From: Azadirachta indica
Lineage: Eukaryota; Streptophyta; Magnoliopsida; Sapindales; Meliaceae
Length of the DNA stretch: 64,000 nucleotides
Direction of reading: 5' to 3'
NCBI GenBank assembly: GCA_022749755.1
Contig: CM040453.1
Location: forward strand, 9,446,102 to 9,510,101
Shown here: piece after piece, positions 50,600 through 64,000 of the stretch
How the letters are laid out: the number at the start of each line of letters is the position of its first letter
Numbering within the stretch: the first letter of the stretch is position 1
Position numbers and translations under genes: made by a program
The notes under the pieces: model-generated
What the model was told of the DNA's origin: nothing
Database searches by the model: none
Seen by the model: the letters and a program-made list of their open reading frames with translations, nothing else

Positions 50600-53500
50600 T
50601 ATGACAGAAGATTTTTTCCTTGCGGCGAAACAATTGTTCATGAGCGACGAAACAATTGTTCATCACGACGAAAGATTTCTTCCTAACGACGGAAGAATAT
50701 TTATTACGTCTGAAAATCTCGACAAACGATCCAAAATCTCTTCATTAAGCATGAAAACATCATCAACATGGCTGATAATGTCTTCAATGCGGCTTACTGA
50801 ACAATTATTCATTATGACAGAAGATTTTTTCCTAGCGGCGAAACAATTCATGAGAAGACAAAAATGTTCATGACGACGAAACATTTGTTCATCACGACGA
50901 AAGATTTCTTCCTAACGACGGAAGAATATTTATTACGTCTGAAAATCTCGACAAACGATCCAAAATCTCTTCATTAAGCGTGAAAACATCATCAACATGG
51001 CTGATAATGTCTTCAATGCGGCTTACTGAACAATTTATTCATTATGACAGAAGATTTTTTTCCTTGCGGCGAAACAATTGTTCATGACGACGAAACAATT
51101 GTTCATCACGACGAAAGATTTCTTCCTAACGACGGAAGAATATTTATTACGTCTGAAAATCTCGACACAACGATCCCCAAAATCTCTTCATTAAGCGTGA
51201 AAACATCATCAACATGGCTGATAATGTCTTCAATGCGGCTTACTGAACAATTATTCATTATGACAGAAGATTTTTTCCTTGCGGCGAAACAATTGTTCAT
51301 GAACGAAACGAAACAATTGTTCATCACGACGAAAGATTTCTTCCTAACGACGGAAGAATATTTATTACGTCTGAAAAATCTCGACAAACGATCCAAAATC
51401 TCTTCATTAAGCGTGAAAACATCATCAACATGGCTGATAATGTCTTTCAATGCGGCTTACTGAACAATTTATTCATTATGACAGAAATTTTTTCCTTGCG
51501 GCGAAACAATTGTTCATGACGACGAAACAATTGTTCATCACGACGAAAGATTTCTTCCTAACGACGGAAGAATAATTTAATTACGTCTGAAAATCTCGAC
51601 AAACGATCCAAAATCTCTTCATTAAGCGTGAAAAAACATCATCAACATGGCTGATAATGGTCTTCAATGCGGCTTACTGAACAATTATTCATTATGACAG
51701 AAGATTTTTTTCCTTGCGGCGAAACAATTGTTCATGACCGACGAAACAATTGTTCATCACGACGAAAGATTTCTTCCTAACGACGGAAGAATATTTATTA
51801 CGTCTGAAAATCTCGACAAACGATCCAAAATCTCTTCATTAAGCGTGAAAACATCATCAACATGGCTGATAATGTCTTCAATGCGGCTTACTGAACAATT
51901 CAATTCATTATGACAGAAGATTTTTTCCTTGCGGCGAAACAATTGTTCATGACGACGAAACAATTGTTCATCACGACGAAAGATTTCTTCCTAACGACGG
52001 AAGAATATTTATTACGTCTGAAAATCTCGACAAACGATCCAAAATCTCTTTCATTAAGCAATGAAAACATCATCAACATGGCCTGATAATGTCTTCAATG
52101 CGGCTTACTGAACAATTATTCATTATGACAGAAGATTTTTTCCTTGCGGCGAAAAACAATTGTTTATGACGACGAAACAATTGTTCATCACGACGAAAGA
52201 TTTCTTCCTAACGACGGAAGAATATTTTTATTACGTCTGAAAATCTCGACAAACGATCCCAAAATCTCTTCATTAAGCGTGAAAACATCATCAACATGGC
52301 TGATAATGTCTTCAATGCGGCTTACTGAACAATTATTCATTATGACAGAAGATTTTTTCCTTGCGGCGAAACAATTGTTCATGACGACGAAACAATTGTT
52401 CATCACGACGAAAGATTTCTTCTAACGACGGAAGAATATTTATTACGTCCTGAAAATCTCGACAAACGATCCAAAATCTCTTCATTAAGCGTGAAAACAT
52501 CATCAACATGGCTGATAATGTCTTCAATGCGCTTACTGAACAATTATTCATTATGACAGAAGATTTTTTCCTAGCGGCGAAACAATTGTTCATGACGACG
52601 AAACAATTGTTCATCACGACGAAAGATTTCTTCCTACGACGGAAGAATATTTATTACGTCTGAAAATCTCGACAAACGATCCAAAATCTCTTCATTAAGC
52701 GTGAAAACATCATCAACATGGCTGATAATGTCTTCAATGCGGCTTACTGAACATTTATTCATTATGACAGAAGATTTTTTTCCTTGCGGCGAAACAATTG
52801 TTCATGACGACGAAACAATTGTTCATCACGACGAAAGATTTCTTCCTAACGACGGAAGAATATTTATTACGTCTGAAAATCTCGACAAACGATCCAAAAT
52901 CTCTTCATTAAGCGTGAAAAACATCATCAACATGGCTGATAATGTCTTCAATGCAGCTTACTGAACAATTATTCATTATGACAGAAGATTTTTTCCTTGC
53001 GGCGAAACAATTGTTCATGACGACGAAACAATTATTCATCACGACGAAAGATTTCTTCCTAACGACGGAAGAACGAAGAATTTATTACGTCTGAAAATCT
53101 CGACAAAACGATCCAAATCTCTTCATTAAGCGTGAAAACATCATCAACATGGCTGATAATGTCTTCAATGCGGCTTACTGAACATTTATTCATTATGACA
53201 GAAGATTTTTTCCTAGCGGCGAAACAATTGTTCATGACGACGAAACAATTGTTCATCACGACGAAAGATTTCTTCCTAACGACGGAAGAATATTTATTAC
53301 GTCTGAAAAGCTCGACAAACGATCCAAAATCTCTTCATTAAGCATGAAAACATCATCAACATGGCTGATAATGTCTTCAATGCGGCTTACTGAACATTTA
53401 TTCATTATGACAGAAGATTTTTTCCTTGCGGCGAAACAATTGTTCATGACGACGAAACAATTTTTCATCACGACGAAAGATTTCTTCCCTAACGACGGAA

Positions 53501-54740
53501 GAATATTTATTACGTCTGAAAATCTCGACAAACGATCCAAAATCTCTTCATTAAGCATGAAAACATCATCAACATGGCTGATAATGTCTTCAATGCGGCT
53601 TACTGAACAATTATTCATAATGACAGAAGATTTTTTCCTTCGGCGAAACAATTGTTCATGACGACGAAAAACAATTGTTCATCACGACGAAAGATTTTTT
53701 CTTCCTAACGACGACGGAAGAATATTTATTACGTCTGAAAATCTCGACAAACGATCCAAAATCTCTTCATTAAGCGTGAAAACATCATCAACATGGCTGA
53801 TAATGTCTTCAATGCAGCTTACTGAACAATTATTCATAATGACAGAAGATTTTTTTTCCTTGCGGCGAAACAATTGTTCATGACGACGAAACAATTGTTC
53901 ATCACGACGAAAAAAGATTTCTTCCTACGACGGAAGAAAATATTTATTACGTCTGAAAATCTCGACAAACGATCCAAAATCTCTTCATTAAGCGTGAAAA
54001 AACATCATCAACATGGCTGATAATGTCTTCAATGCGGCTTACTGAACAATTATTCATTATGACAGAAGATTTTTTCCTAGCGGCGAAACAATTGTTCATG
54101 ACGACGAAACAATTGTTCATCACGACGAAAGATTTCTTCCTAACGACGGAAGAATATTTATTACGTCTGAAAATCTCGACAAACGATCCAAAATCTCTTC
54201 ATTAAGCGTGAAAACATCATCAACATGGCTGATAATGTCTTCAATGCGGCTTACTGAACATTTATTCATTAATGACAGAAGATTTTTTCCTAGCGGCGAA
54301 ACAATTGTTCATGACGACGAAACAATTGTTCATCACGACGAAAGATTTCTTCCTAACGACGGAATAATATTTATTACGTCTGAAAATCTCGACAAACGAT
54401 CCAAAAATCTCTTCATTAAGCGTGAAAACATCATCAACATGGCTGATAATGTCTTCAATGCGGCTTACTGAACAATTATTCATTATGACAGAAGATTTTT
54501 TCCTAGCGGCGAAACAATTGTTTCATGACGACGAAACAATTGTTCATCACGACGAAAGATTTCTTCCTAACGACGGAAGAATATTTATTACGTCTGAAAA
54601 TCTCGACAAACGATCCAAAAATCTCTTCATTAAGCGTGAAAACATCATCAACATGGCTGATAATGTCTTCAATGCGGCTTACTGAACAATTTATTCATTA
54701 TGACAGAAGATTTTTTTCCTTGCGGCGAAACAATTGTTCA
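50600..54740 (-). repeat. Indel-rich stretch of the - block
   Basis: Small indels cluster here: CATGAGCGACG near 50,640, a disrupted sub-repeat at 50,849-50,873 (CATGAGAAGACAAAAATG), GATCCCCAAAATC near 51,173, GAACGAAACGAAAC near 51,300, AATGGTCTTC near 51,657, GGCCTGATAATG near 52,080, and a doubled GGAAGAACGAAG near 53,060. Most are insertions of one to six bases in an otherwise normal unit. The edges are approximate. Confidence 0.7.
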
Positions 54741-57192
54741 TGACGACGAAACAATTGTTCATCACGACGAAAGATTTCTTCCTAACGACGGAAGAATATT
54801 TATTACGTCTGAAAAGCTCGACAAACGATCCAAAATCTCTTCATTAAGCGTGAAAACATCATCAACATGGCTGATAATGTCTTCAATGCGGCTTACTGAA
54901 CAATTATTCATAATGACAGAGGATTTTTTCCTTGCGGCAAAACAATTGTTCATGACGACGAAACAATTGTTCATCCCGACGACAGATTTCTTCCTAACGA
55001 CGGAAGAATATTTATTACGTCTGAAAATCTCGACAAACGATCCAAAATCTCTTCATTAAGCATGAAAACATCATCAACATGGCTGATAAAGTCTTCAATG
55101 CAGCTTACTGAACAATTATTCATAATGACAGAAGATTTTTTCCTTGCGGCGAAACAATTGTTCATGATGACGAAACAATTGTTGATCACGACGAAAGATT
55201 TCTTCCTAACGACGGAAGAATATTTATTACGTCTGAAAATCTCGACAAACGATCCAAAATCTCTTCATTAAGCGTGAAAACATCATCAACATGGCTGATA
55301 ATGTCTTCAATGCAGCTTACTGAACAATTATTCATAATGACAGAAGATTTTTTCCTTGCGGCGAAACAATTGTTCATGACGACGAAACAATTGTTCATCA
55401 CGACGAAAGATTTCTTCCTAACGACGGAAGAATATTTATTACGTCTGAAAATCTCGACAAACGATCCAAAATCTCTTCATTAAGCGTGAAAACATCATCA
55501 ACATGGCTGATAATGTCTTCAATGCAGCTTACTGAACAATTATTCATAATGACAGAAGATTTTTTTCCTTGCGGCGAAACAATTGTTTCATGACGACGAA
55601 ACAATTGTTCATCACGACGAAAGATTTCTTCCTAACGACGGAAAGAATATTTATTACGTCTGAAAATCTCGACAAACGATCCAAAATCTCTTCATTAAGC
55701 GTGAAAACATCATCAACATGGCTGATAATGTCTTCAATGCGGCTTACTGAACAATTATTCATAATGACAGAAGATTTTTTCCTAGCGGAGAAACAATTGT
55801 TCATGACGACGAAACAATTGTTGATCACGACGAAAGATTTCTTCCTAACGACGGAAGAATATTTATTACGTCTGAAAATCTCGACAAACGATCCAAAATC
55901 TCTTCATTAAGCGTGAAAACATCATCAACATGGCTGATAATGTCTTCAATGCAGCTTACTGAACAATTATTCATAATGACAGAAGATTTTTTCCTAGCGG
56001 CGAAACAATTGTTCATGACGACGAAACAATTGTTCATCACGACGAAAGATTTCTTCCTAACGACGGAAGAATATTTATTACGTCTGAAAATCTCGACAAA
56101 CGATCCAAAATCTCTTCATTAAGCATGAAAACATCATCAACATGGCTGATAATGTCTTCAATGCAGCTTACTGAACAATTATTCATAATGACAGAAGATT
56201 TTTTCCTTGCGGCGAAACAATTGTTCATGACGACGAAACAATTGTTCATCACGACGAAAGATTTCTTCCTAGCGACGGAATAATATTTATTACGTCTGAA
56301 AATCTCGACAAACGATCCAAAATCTCTTCATTAAGCGTGAAAACATCATCAACATGGCTGATAATGTCTTCAATGCAGCTTACTGAACAATTATTCATTA
56401 TGACAGAAGATTTTTTCCTTGCGGCGCAACAATTGTTCATGACGACGAAACAATTGTTCATCACGACGAAAGATTTCTTCCTAACGACGGAAGAATATTT
56501 ATTACGTCTGAAAATCTCGACAAACGATCCAAAATCTCTTCATTAAGCGTGAAAACATCATCAACATGGCTGATAATGTCTTCAATGCAGCTTACTGAAC
56601 AATTATTCATTATGACAGAAGATTTTTTCCTTAGCGGCGAAACAATTGTTCATGACGACGAAACAATTGTTCATCACGACGAAAGATTTTCTTCCTAACG
56701 ACGGAAGAATATTTATTACGTCTGAAAATCTACAAACGATCCAAAATCTCTTCATTAAGCGTGAAAACATCATCAACATGGCTGATAATGTCTTCAATGC
56801 GGCTTACTGAACAATTTATTCATTATGACAGAAGATTTTTTCCTTGCGGCGAAACAATTGTTCATGACGACGAAACAATTGTTCATCACGACGAAAGATT
56901 TTTCTTCCTAACGACGGAAGAATATTTATTACGTCTGAAAATCTCGACAAACGATCCAAAATCTCTTCATTAAGCGTGAAAACATCATCAACATGGCTGA
57001 TAATGTCTTCAATGCGGCTTACTGAACAATTATTCATTATGACAGAAGATTTTTTTCCTTGCGGCGAAACAATTGTTCATGACGACGAAACAATTGTTCA
57101 TCACGACGAAAGATTTCTTCCTAACGACGGAAGAATATTTATTACGTCTGAAAATCTCGACAAACAAACGATCCAAAATCTCTTCATTAAGC

Positions 57193-57319
57193 GTGAAAAC
57201 ATCATCAACATGGCTGATAATGTCTTCAATATCACGACGAAAGATTTCTTCCTAACGACGGAAGAATATTTATTACGTCTGAAAATCTCGACAAACGATC
57301 CAAAATCTCTTCATTAAGC
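57193..57319 (-). repeat. Truncated unit of about 127 bp
   Basis: Within this unit GTCTTCAAT joins directly to ATCACGACGAAAG. About 85 bp are missing, covering the GCGGCTTACTG stretch and most of the sub-repeats. The loss is not a multiple of 21. The neighbouring unit has a 4-bp duplication (GACAAACAAACG near 57,168). This is a simple internal deletion and the largest one I saw in the window. Confidence 0.82.
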
Positions 57320-57989
57320 GTGAAAACATCATCAACATGGCTGATAATGTCTTCAATGCGGCTTACTGAACAATTTATTCATTATGACAGAAGATTTTTT
57401 CCTTGCGGCGAAACAATTGTTCATGACGACGAAACAATTGTTCATCACGACGAAAGATTTCTTTCCAACGATGGATTAATATTTATTACGTCTGAAAATC
57501 TCGACAAACGATCCAAAATCTCTTCATTAAGCGTGAAAACATCATCAACATGGCTGATAATGTCTTCAATGCGGCTTACTGAACAATTATTCATAATGAC
57601 AGAAGATTTTTTCCTTGCGGCGAAACAATTGTTCATGACGACGAAACAATTGTTCATCCCGACGAAAGATTTCTTCCTAACGACGGAAGAATATTTATTA
57701 CGTCTGAAAATCTCGACAAACGATCCAAAATCTCTTCATTAAGCGTGAAAACATCATCAACATGGCTGATAATGTCTTCAATGCGGCTTACTGAACAATT
57801 ATTCATTATGACAGAAGATTTTTTCCTTGCGGCGAAACAATTGTTCATGACGACGAAACAATTGTTCATCACGACGAAAGATTTCTTCCTAACGACGGAA
57901 GAATATTTATTACGTCTGAAAATCTCGACAAACGATCCAAAATCTCTTCATTAAGCGTGAAAACATCATCAACATGGCTGATAATGTCT

Positions 57990-59449
57990 TCAATGCGGCT
58001 TACTGAACAATTTATTCATTATGACAGAAGATTTTTTCCTTGCGGCGAAACAATTGTTCATGACGACGAAACAATTGTTCATCACGACGAAAGATTTCTT
58101 CCTAAACGACGGAAGAATATTTATTACGTCTGAAAATCTCGACAAACGATCCAAAATCTCTTCATTAAGCGTGAAAACATCATCAACATGGCTGATAATG
58201 TCTTCAATGCGGCTTACTGAACAATTATTCATTATGACAGAAGATTTTTTCCTTGCGGCGAAACAATTGTTCATGACGACGAAACAATTGTTCATCACGA
58301 CGAAAGATTTCTTCCTAACGACGGAAGAATATTTATTACGTCTGAAAATCTCGACAAACGATCCAAAATCTCTTCATTAAGCGTGAAAACATCATCAACA
58401 TGGCTGATAATGTCTTCAATGCGGCTTACTGAACAATTTATTCATTATGACAGAAGATTTTTTCCTTGCGGCGAAACAATTGTTCATGACGACGAAACAA
58501 TTGTTCATCACGACGAAAGATTTCTTCCTAACGACGGAAGAATATTTATTACGTCTGAAAATCTCGACAAACGATCCAAAATCTCTTCATTAAGCGTGAA
58601 AACATCATCAACATGGCTGATAATGTCTTCAATGCGGCTTACTGAACAATTTATTCATTATGACAGAAGATTTTTTCCTTGCGGCGAAAAACAATTGTTC
58701 ATGACGACGAAACAATTGTTCATCACGACGAAAGATTTCTTCCTAACGACGGAAGAATATTTATTACGTCTGAAAATCTCGACAAAAACGATCCAAAATC
58801 TCTTCATTAAGCGTGAAAACATCATCAACATGGCTGATAATGTCTTCAATGCGGCTTACTGAACAATTATTCATAATGACAGAAGATTTTTTCCTTGCGG
58901 CGAAACAATTGTTCATGACGACGAAACAATTGTTCATCACGACGAAAAGATTTCTTCCTAACGACGGAAGAATATTTATTACGTCTGAAAATCTCGACAA
59001 ACGATCCAAAATCTCTTCATTAAGCGTGAAAACATCATCAACATGGCTGATAATGTCTTCAATGCGGCTTACTGAACAATTTATTCATTATGACAGAAGA
59101 TTTTTTCCTTGCGGCGAAACAATTGTTCATGACGACGAAACAATTGTTCATCACGACGAAAGATTTCTTCCTAAACGACGGAAGAATATTTATTACGTCT
59201 GAAAATCTCGACAAACGATCCAAAATCTCTTCATTAAGCGTGAAAACATCATCAACATGGCTGATAATGTCTTCAATGCGGCTTACTGAACAATTATTCA
59301 TTATGACAGAAGATTTTTTCCTTGCGGCGAAACAATTGTTCATGACGACGAAACAATTGTTCATCACGACGAAAGATTTCTTCCTAACGACGGAAGAATA
59401 TTTATTACGTCTGAAAATCTCGACAAACGATCCAAAATCTCTTCATTAA
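57990..59449 (-). repeat. Possible five-unit (~1,069-bp) local duplication
   Basis: The one-base insertion CCTAAACGACGG occurs near 58,102 and again near 59,172. It is each time preceded by the CAATTTATTCATTATG form (near 58,010 and 59,080), and a second CAATTTATTC form follows at 58,435 and 59,505. The shift of 1,069 to 1,070 bp is about five units. Other variants in between do not all repeat, so the copies have either diverged or only partly match. Confidence 0.55.
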
Positions 59450-62400
59450 GCAAAAAAAACATCATCAACATGGCTGATAATGTCTTCAATGCGGCTTACT
59501 GAACAATTTATTCATTATGACAGAAGATTTTTTCCTTGCGGCGAAACAATTGTTCATGACGACGAAACAATTGTTCATCACGACGAAAGATTTCTTCCTA
59601 ACGACGGAAGAATATTTATTACGTCTGAAAATCTCGACAAACGATCCAAAATCTCTTCATTAAGCGTGAAAACATCATCAACATGGCTGATAATGTCTTC
59701 AATGCGGCTTACTGAACATTTATTCATTATGACAGAAGATTTTTTCCTTGCGGCGAAACAATTGTTCATGACGACGAAACAATTGTTCATCACGACGAAA
59801 GATTTCTTCCTAACGACGATGGAAGAATATTTATTACGTCTGAAAATCTCGACAAACGATCCAAAATCTCTTCATTAAGCGTGAAAACATCATCAACATG
59901 GCTGATAATGTCTTCAATGCGGCTTACTGAACAATTATTCATTATGACAGAAGATTTTTTCCTTGCGGCGAAACAATTGTTCATGACGACGAAACAATTG
60001 TTCATCACGACGAAAGATTTCTTCCTAACGACGGAAGAATATTTATTACGTCTGAAAATCTCGACAAACGATCCAAAATCTCTTCATTAAGCGTGAAAAC
60101 ATCATCAACATGGCTGATAATGTCTTCAATGCGGCTTACTGAACAATTATTCATTATGACAGAAGATTTTTTCCTTGCGGCGAAACAATTTTCATGACGA
60201 CGAAACAATTGTTCATCACGACGAAAAAGATTTCTTCCTAACGACGGAAGAATATTTATTACGTCTGAAAATCTCGACAAACGATCCAAAATCTCTTCAT
60301 TAAGCGTGAAAACATCATCAACATGGCTGATAATGTCTTCAATGCGGCTTACTGAACATTTATTCATTATGACAGAAGATTTTTTCCTTGCGGCGAAACA
60401 ATTGTTCATGACGACGAAACAATTGTTCATCACGACGAAAGATTTCTTCCTAACGACGGAAGAATATTTATTACGTCTGAAAATCTCGACAAACGATCCA
60501 AAATCTCTTCATTAAGCGTGAAAAACATCATCAACATGGCTGATAATGTCTTCAATGCGGCTTACTGAACAATTATTCATTATGACAGAAGATTTTTTCC
60601 TTGCGGCGAAACAATTGTTCATGACGACGAAACAATTGTTCATCACGACGAAAGATTTCTTCCTAACGACGGAAGAATATTTATTACGTCTGAAAATCTC
60701 GACAAACGATCCAAAATCTCTTCATTAAGCGTGAAAACATCATCAACATGGCTGATAATGTCTTCAATGCGGCTTACTGAACAATTTATTCATTATGACA
60801 GAAGATTTTTTCCTTGCGGCGAAACAATTGTTCATGACGACGAAACAATTGTTCATCACGACGAAAGATTTCTTCCTAACGACGGAAGAATATTTATTAC
60901 GTCTGAAAATCTCGACAAACGATCCAAAATCTCTTCATTAAGCGTGAAAAAACATCATCAACATGGCTGATAATGTCTTCAATGCGGCTTACTGAACAAT
61001 TATTCATTAATGACAGAAGATTTTTTTTTTTCCTTGCGGCGAAACAATTGTTCATGACGACGAAACAATTGTTCATCACGACGAAAGATTTCTTCCTAAC
61101 GACGGAAGAATATTTATTACGTCTGAAAATCTCGACAAACGATCCAAAATCTCTTCATTAAGCGTGAAAACATCATCAACATGGCTGATAATGTCTTCAA
61201 TGCGGCTTACTGAACATTATTCATAATGACAGAAGATTTTTTCCTTGCGGCGAAACAATTGTTCATGACGACGAAACAATTGTTCATCACGACGAAAGAT
61301 TTCTTCCTAACGACGGAAGAATATTTATTACGTCTGAAAATCTCGACAAACGATCCAAAATCTCTTCATTAAGCGTGAAAACATCATCAACATGGCTGAT
61401 AATGTCTTCAATGCGGCTTACTGAACAATTATTCATAATGACAGAAGATTTTTTCCTTGCGGCGAAACAATTGTTCATGACGACGAAACAATTGTTCATC
61501 ACGACGAAAGATTTCTTCCTAACGACGGAAAGAATATTTATTACGTCTGAAAATCTCGACAAACGATCCAAAATCTCTTCATTAAGCGTGAAAACATCAT
61601 CAACATGGCTGATAATGTCTTCAATGCCGCTTACTGAACAATTATTCATTATGACAGAAGATTTTTTCCTAGCGGCGAAACAATTGTTCATGACGACGAA
61701 ACAATTGTTCATCACGACGAAAGATTTCTTCCTAACGACGGAAGAATATTTATTACGTCTGAAAATCTCGACAAACGATCCAAAATCTCTTCATTAAGCG
61801 TGAAAACATCATCAACATGGCTGATAATGTCTTCAATGCGGCTTACTGAACAATTATTCATAATGACAGAAGATTTTTTCCTTGCGGCGAAACAATTGTT
61901 CATGACGACGAAACAATTGTTCATCCCGACGAAAGATTTCTTCCTAACGACGGAAGAATATTTATTACGTCTGAAAATCTCGACAAACGATCCAAAATCT
62001 CTTCATTAAGCGTGAAAAACATCATCAACATGGCTGATAATGTCTTCAATGCGGCTTACTGAACAATTATTCATAATGACAGAAGATTTTTTCCTTGCGG
62101 CGAAACAATTGTTCATGACGACGAAACAATTGTTCATCACGACGAAAGATTTCTTCCTAACGACGGAAGAATATTTATTACGTCTGAAAATCTCGACAAA
62201 CGATCCAAAATCTCTTCTTCATAAGCATGAAAACATCATCAACATGGCTGATAATGTCTTCAATGCAGCTTACTGAACAATTATTCATAATGACAGAAGA
62301 TTTTTTCCTTGCGGCAAAACAATTGTTCATGACGACGAAACAATTGTTCATCACGACGAAAGATTTCTTCCTAACGACGGAAGAATATTTATTACGTCTG

Positions 62401-63366
62401 AAAATCTCGACAAACGATCCAAAATCTCTTCATTAAGCGTGAAAACATCATCAACATGGCTGATAATGTCTTCAATGCAGCTTACTGAACAATTATTCAT
62501 AATGACAGAAGATTTTTTCCTTGCGGCGAAACAATTGTTCATGACGACGAAACAATTGTTCATCCCGACGAAAGATTTCTTCCTAACGACGGAAGAATAT
62601 TTATTACGTCTGAAAATCTCGACAAACGATCCAAAATCTCTTCATTAAGCGTGAAAACATCATCAACATGGCTGATAATGTCTTCAATGCGGCTTACTGA
62701 ACATTTATTCATTATGACAGAAGATTTTTTCCTAGCGGCGAAACAATTGTTCATGACGACGAAACAATTGTTCATCACGACGAAAGATTTCTTCCTAACG
62801 ACGGAAGAATATTTATTACGTCTGAAAATCTCGACAAACGATCCAAAATCTCTTCATTAAGCGTGAAAACATCATCAACATGGCTGATAATGTCTTCAAT
62901 GCGGCTTACTGAACAATTATTCATTAATGACAGAAGATTTTTTCCTTGCGGCGAAACAATTGTTCATGACGACGAAACAATTGTTCATCACGACGAAAGA
63001 TTTCTTCCTAACGACGGAAGAATATTTATTACGTCTGAAAATCTCGACAAACGATCCAAAATCTCTTCATTAAGCGTGAAAACATCATCAACATGGCTGA
63101 TAATGTCTTCAATGCGGCTTACTGAACAATTTATTCATTATGACAGAAGATTTTTTCCTTGCGGCGAAACAATTGTTCATGACGACGAAACAATTGTTCA
63201 TCACGACGAAAGATTTCTTCCTAACGACGGAAGAAAGAATATTTATTACGTCTGAAAATCTCGACAAACGATCCAAAATCTCTTCATTAAGCGTGAAAAC
63301 ATCATCAACATGGCTGATAATGTCTTCAATGCGGCTTACTGAACAATTATTCATTATGACAGAAGA

Positions 63367-63379
63367 TTTTTTTTTTTTT
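63367..63379 (+). repeat. Longest homopolymer in the array (13 T)
   Basis: The usual run is six T on this strand, in AGATTTTTTCC. Other long versions are 11 T at 61,021-61,031, 11 A at 23,782-23,792 and 11 A at 24,851-24,861. The length varies more at this site than anywhere else in the unit, as expected of slippage or of homopolymer errors in sequencing. Confidence 0.85.
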
Positions 63380-64000
63380 CCTTGCGGCGAAACAATTGTT
63401 CATGACGACGAAACAATTGTTCATCACGACGAAAGATTTCTTCCTAACGACGGAAGAATATTTATTACGTCTGAAAATCTCGACAAACGATCCAAAATCT
63501 CTTCATTAAGCGTGAAAACATCATCAACATGGCTGATAATGTCTTCAATGCGGCTTACTGAACAATTATTCATTATGACAGAAGATTTTTTCCTTGCGGC
63601 GAAACAATTGTTCATGACGACGAAACAATTGTTCATCACGACGAAAGATTTCTTCCTAACGACGGAAGAATATTTATTACGTCTGAAAATCTCGACAAAC
63701 GATCCAAAATCTCTTCATTAAGCGTGAAAACATCATCAACATGGCTGATAATGTCTTCAATGCGGCTTACTGAACAATTATTCATTATGACAGAAGATTT
63801 TTTCCTTGCGGCGAAACAATTGTTCATGACGACGAAACAATTGTTCATCACGACGAAAGATTTCTTCCTAACGACGGAAGAATATTTATTACGTCTGAAA
63901 ATCTCGACAAACGATCCAAAATCTCTTCATTAAGCGTGAAAACATCATCAACATGGCTGATAATGTCTTCAATGCGGCTTACTGAACAATTATTCATAAT

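Larger units (their letters stand above)
26518..64000 (-). repeat. Satellite array, - oriented block (about 177 units)
   Basis: This is the reverse complement of the unit seen in 1-26,417, again head to tail at 212 bp (for example the unit at 63,640-63,851). The 191-bp short forms and many of the same point variants occur in both blocks, so the two blocks belong to one satellite family with a shared recent history. No unrelated sequence interrupts the block apart from a short aberrant insert near 49.7 kb. The block continues past the right edge of the window. Confidence 0.97.
42800..64000 (-). repeat. T-type domain of the - block
   Basis: The T-type forms of 13,751-26,417 return here on the other strand: CCTAGCGGCG, TTCATAATGACAG, CAATGCAGCTTAC and CATCCCGACG. 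The AAAGAATTG plus AAAGACTTC pair occurs at about 44,850-44,875. R-type forms are almost absent. A run of consecutive units with AATGCAGCTT and CATAATGAC occupies about 54,970-56,250. Confidence 0.72.

Noticed and set aside
1..64000. Centromere identity, including a CENP-B box
   Set aside because: No match to the CENP-B box was noticed in the unit. Satellite DNA alone does not show centromere function, so only heterochromatic satellite is claimed.
1..64000. Telomere repeats, rDNA spacer or tRNA cluster
   Set aside because: No short telomere-like repeat, rRNA segment or tRNA-like cloverleaf was seen in the unit or between units.

Overview
The whole window is one kind of DNA: a tandem satellite array with a unit of about 212 bp and roughly 36% GC (my hand count on the unit at 226-437: A 62, T 73, G 43, C 34). 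I see no protein-coding gene, tRNA, rRNA, transposon, CRISPR array or other single-copy sequence. About 300 units are present (estimated by dividing length by unit length), and the array runs off both ends of the window. An array this long and homogeneous points to a eukaryotic nuclear genome, probably constitutive heterochromatin such as a pericentromere or subtelomere. I do not recognise the satellite family and cannot name the organism. CpG is not depleted in the unit (13 seen, about 7 expected), which argues against a genome where satellites are heavily CpG-methylated in the germline.

Layout. From 1 to 26,417 the units run on the + strand. A run of exactly 100 N fills 26,418-26,517 and is an assembly gap. 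From 26,518 to 64,000 the same unit runs on the - strand. The only change of orientation therefore falls exactly at the gap, so it may come from scaffolding. Within the + block: 1 to about 9,480 is clean and rich in 'R-type' variants; about 9,500-13,750 is full of short indels; about 13,750-26,417 is clean and rich in 'T-type' variants. Within the - block: 26,518 to about 32,100 is again R-type; 32,100-33,060 is indel-rich; 33,060-42,800 is intermediate and includes a few strongly diverged units; 42,800-64,000 is T-type, with an indel-rich patch at about 50,600-54,740.

The most informative structure is inside the unit. Five consecutive 21-bp sub-repeats make up 105 bp of the 212 bp (201-305 in the first full example), and the other 107 bp do not obviously belong to the series. 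Unit lengths change in steps of 21 bp (212, 191, 170), which indicates unequal exchange between sub-repeats. Rare variants recur at multiples of the unit (636, about 849 and about 1,060-1,070 bp), suggesting patchy higher-order repeats. One set of rare variants is shared between a + unit near 21.4 kb and a - unit near 39.5 kb. Open frames of about 70 codons on both strands are by-products of the repeat and not genes. I did not find a previously undescribed functional system; the points worth a second look concern satellite architecture and assembly.
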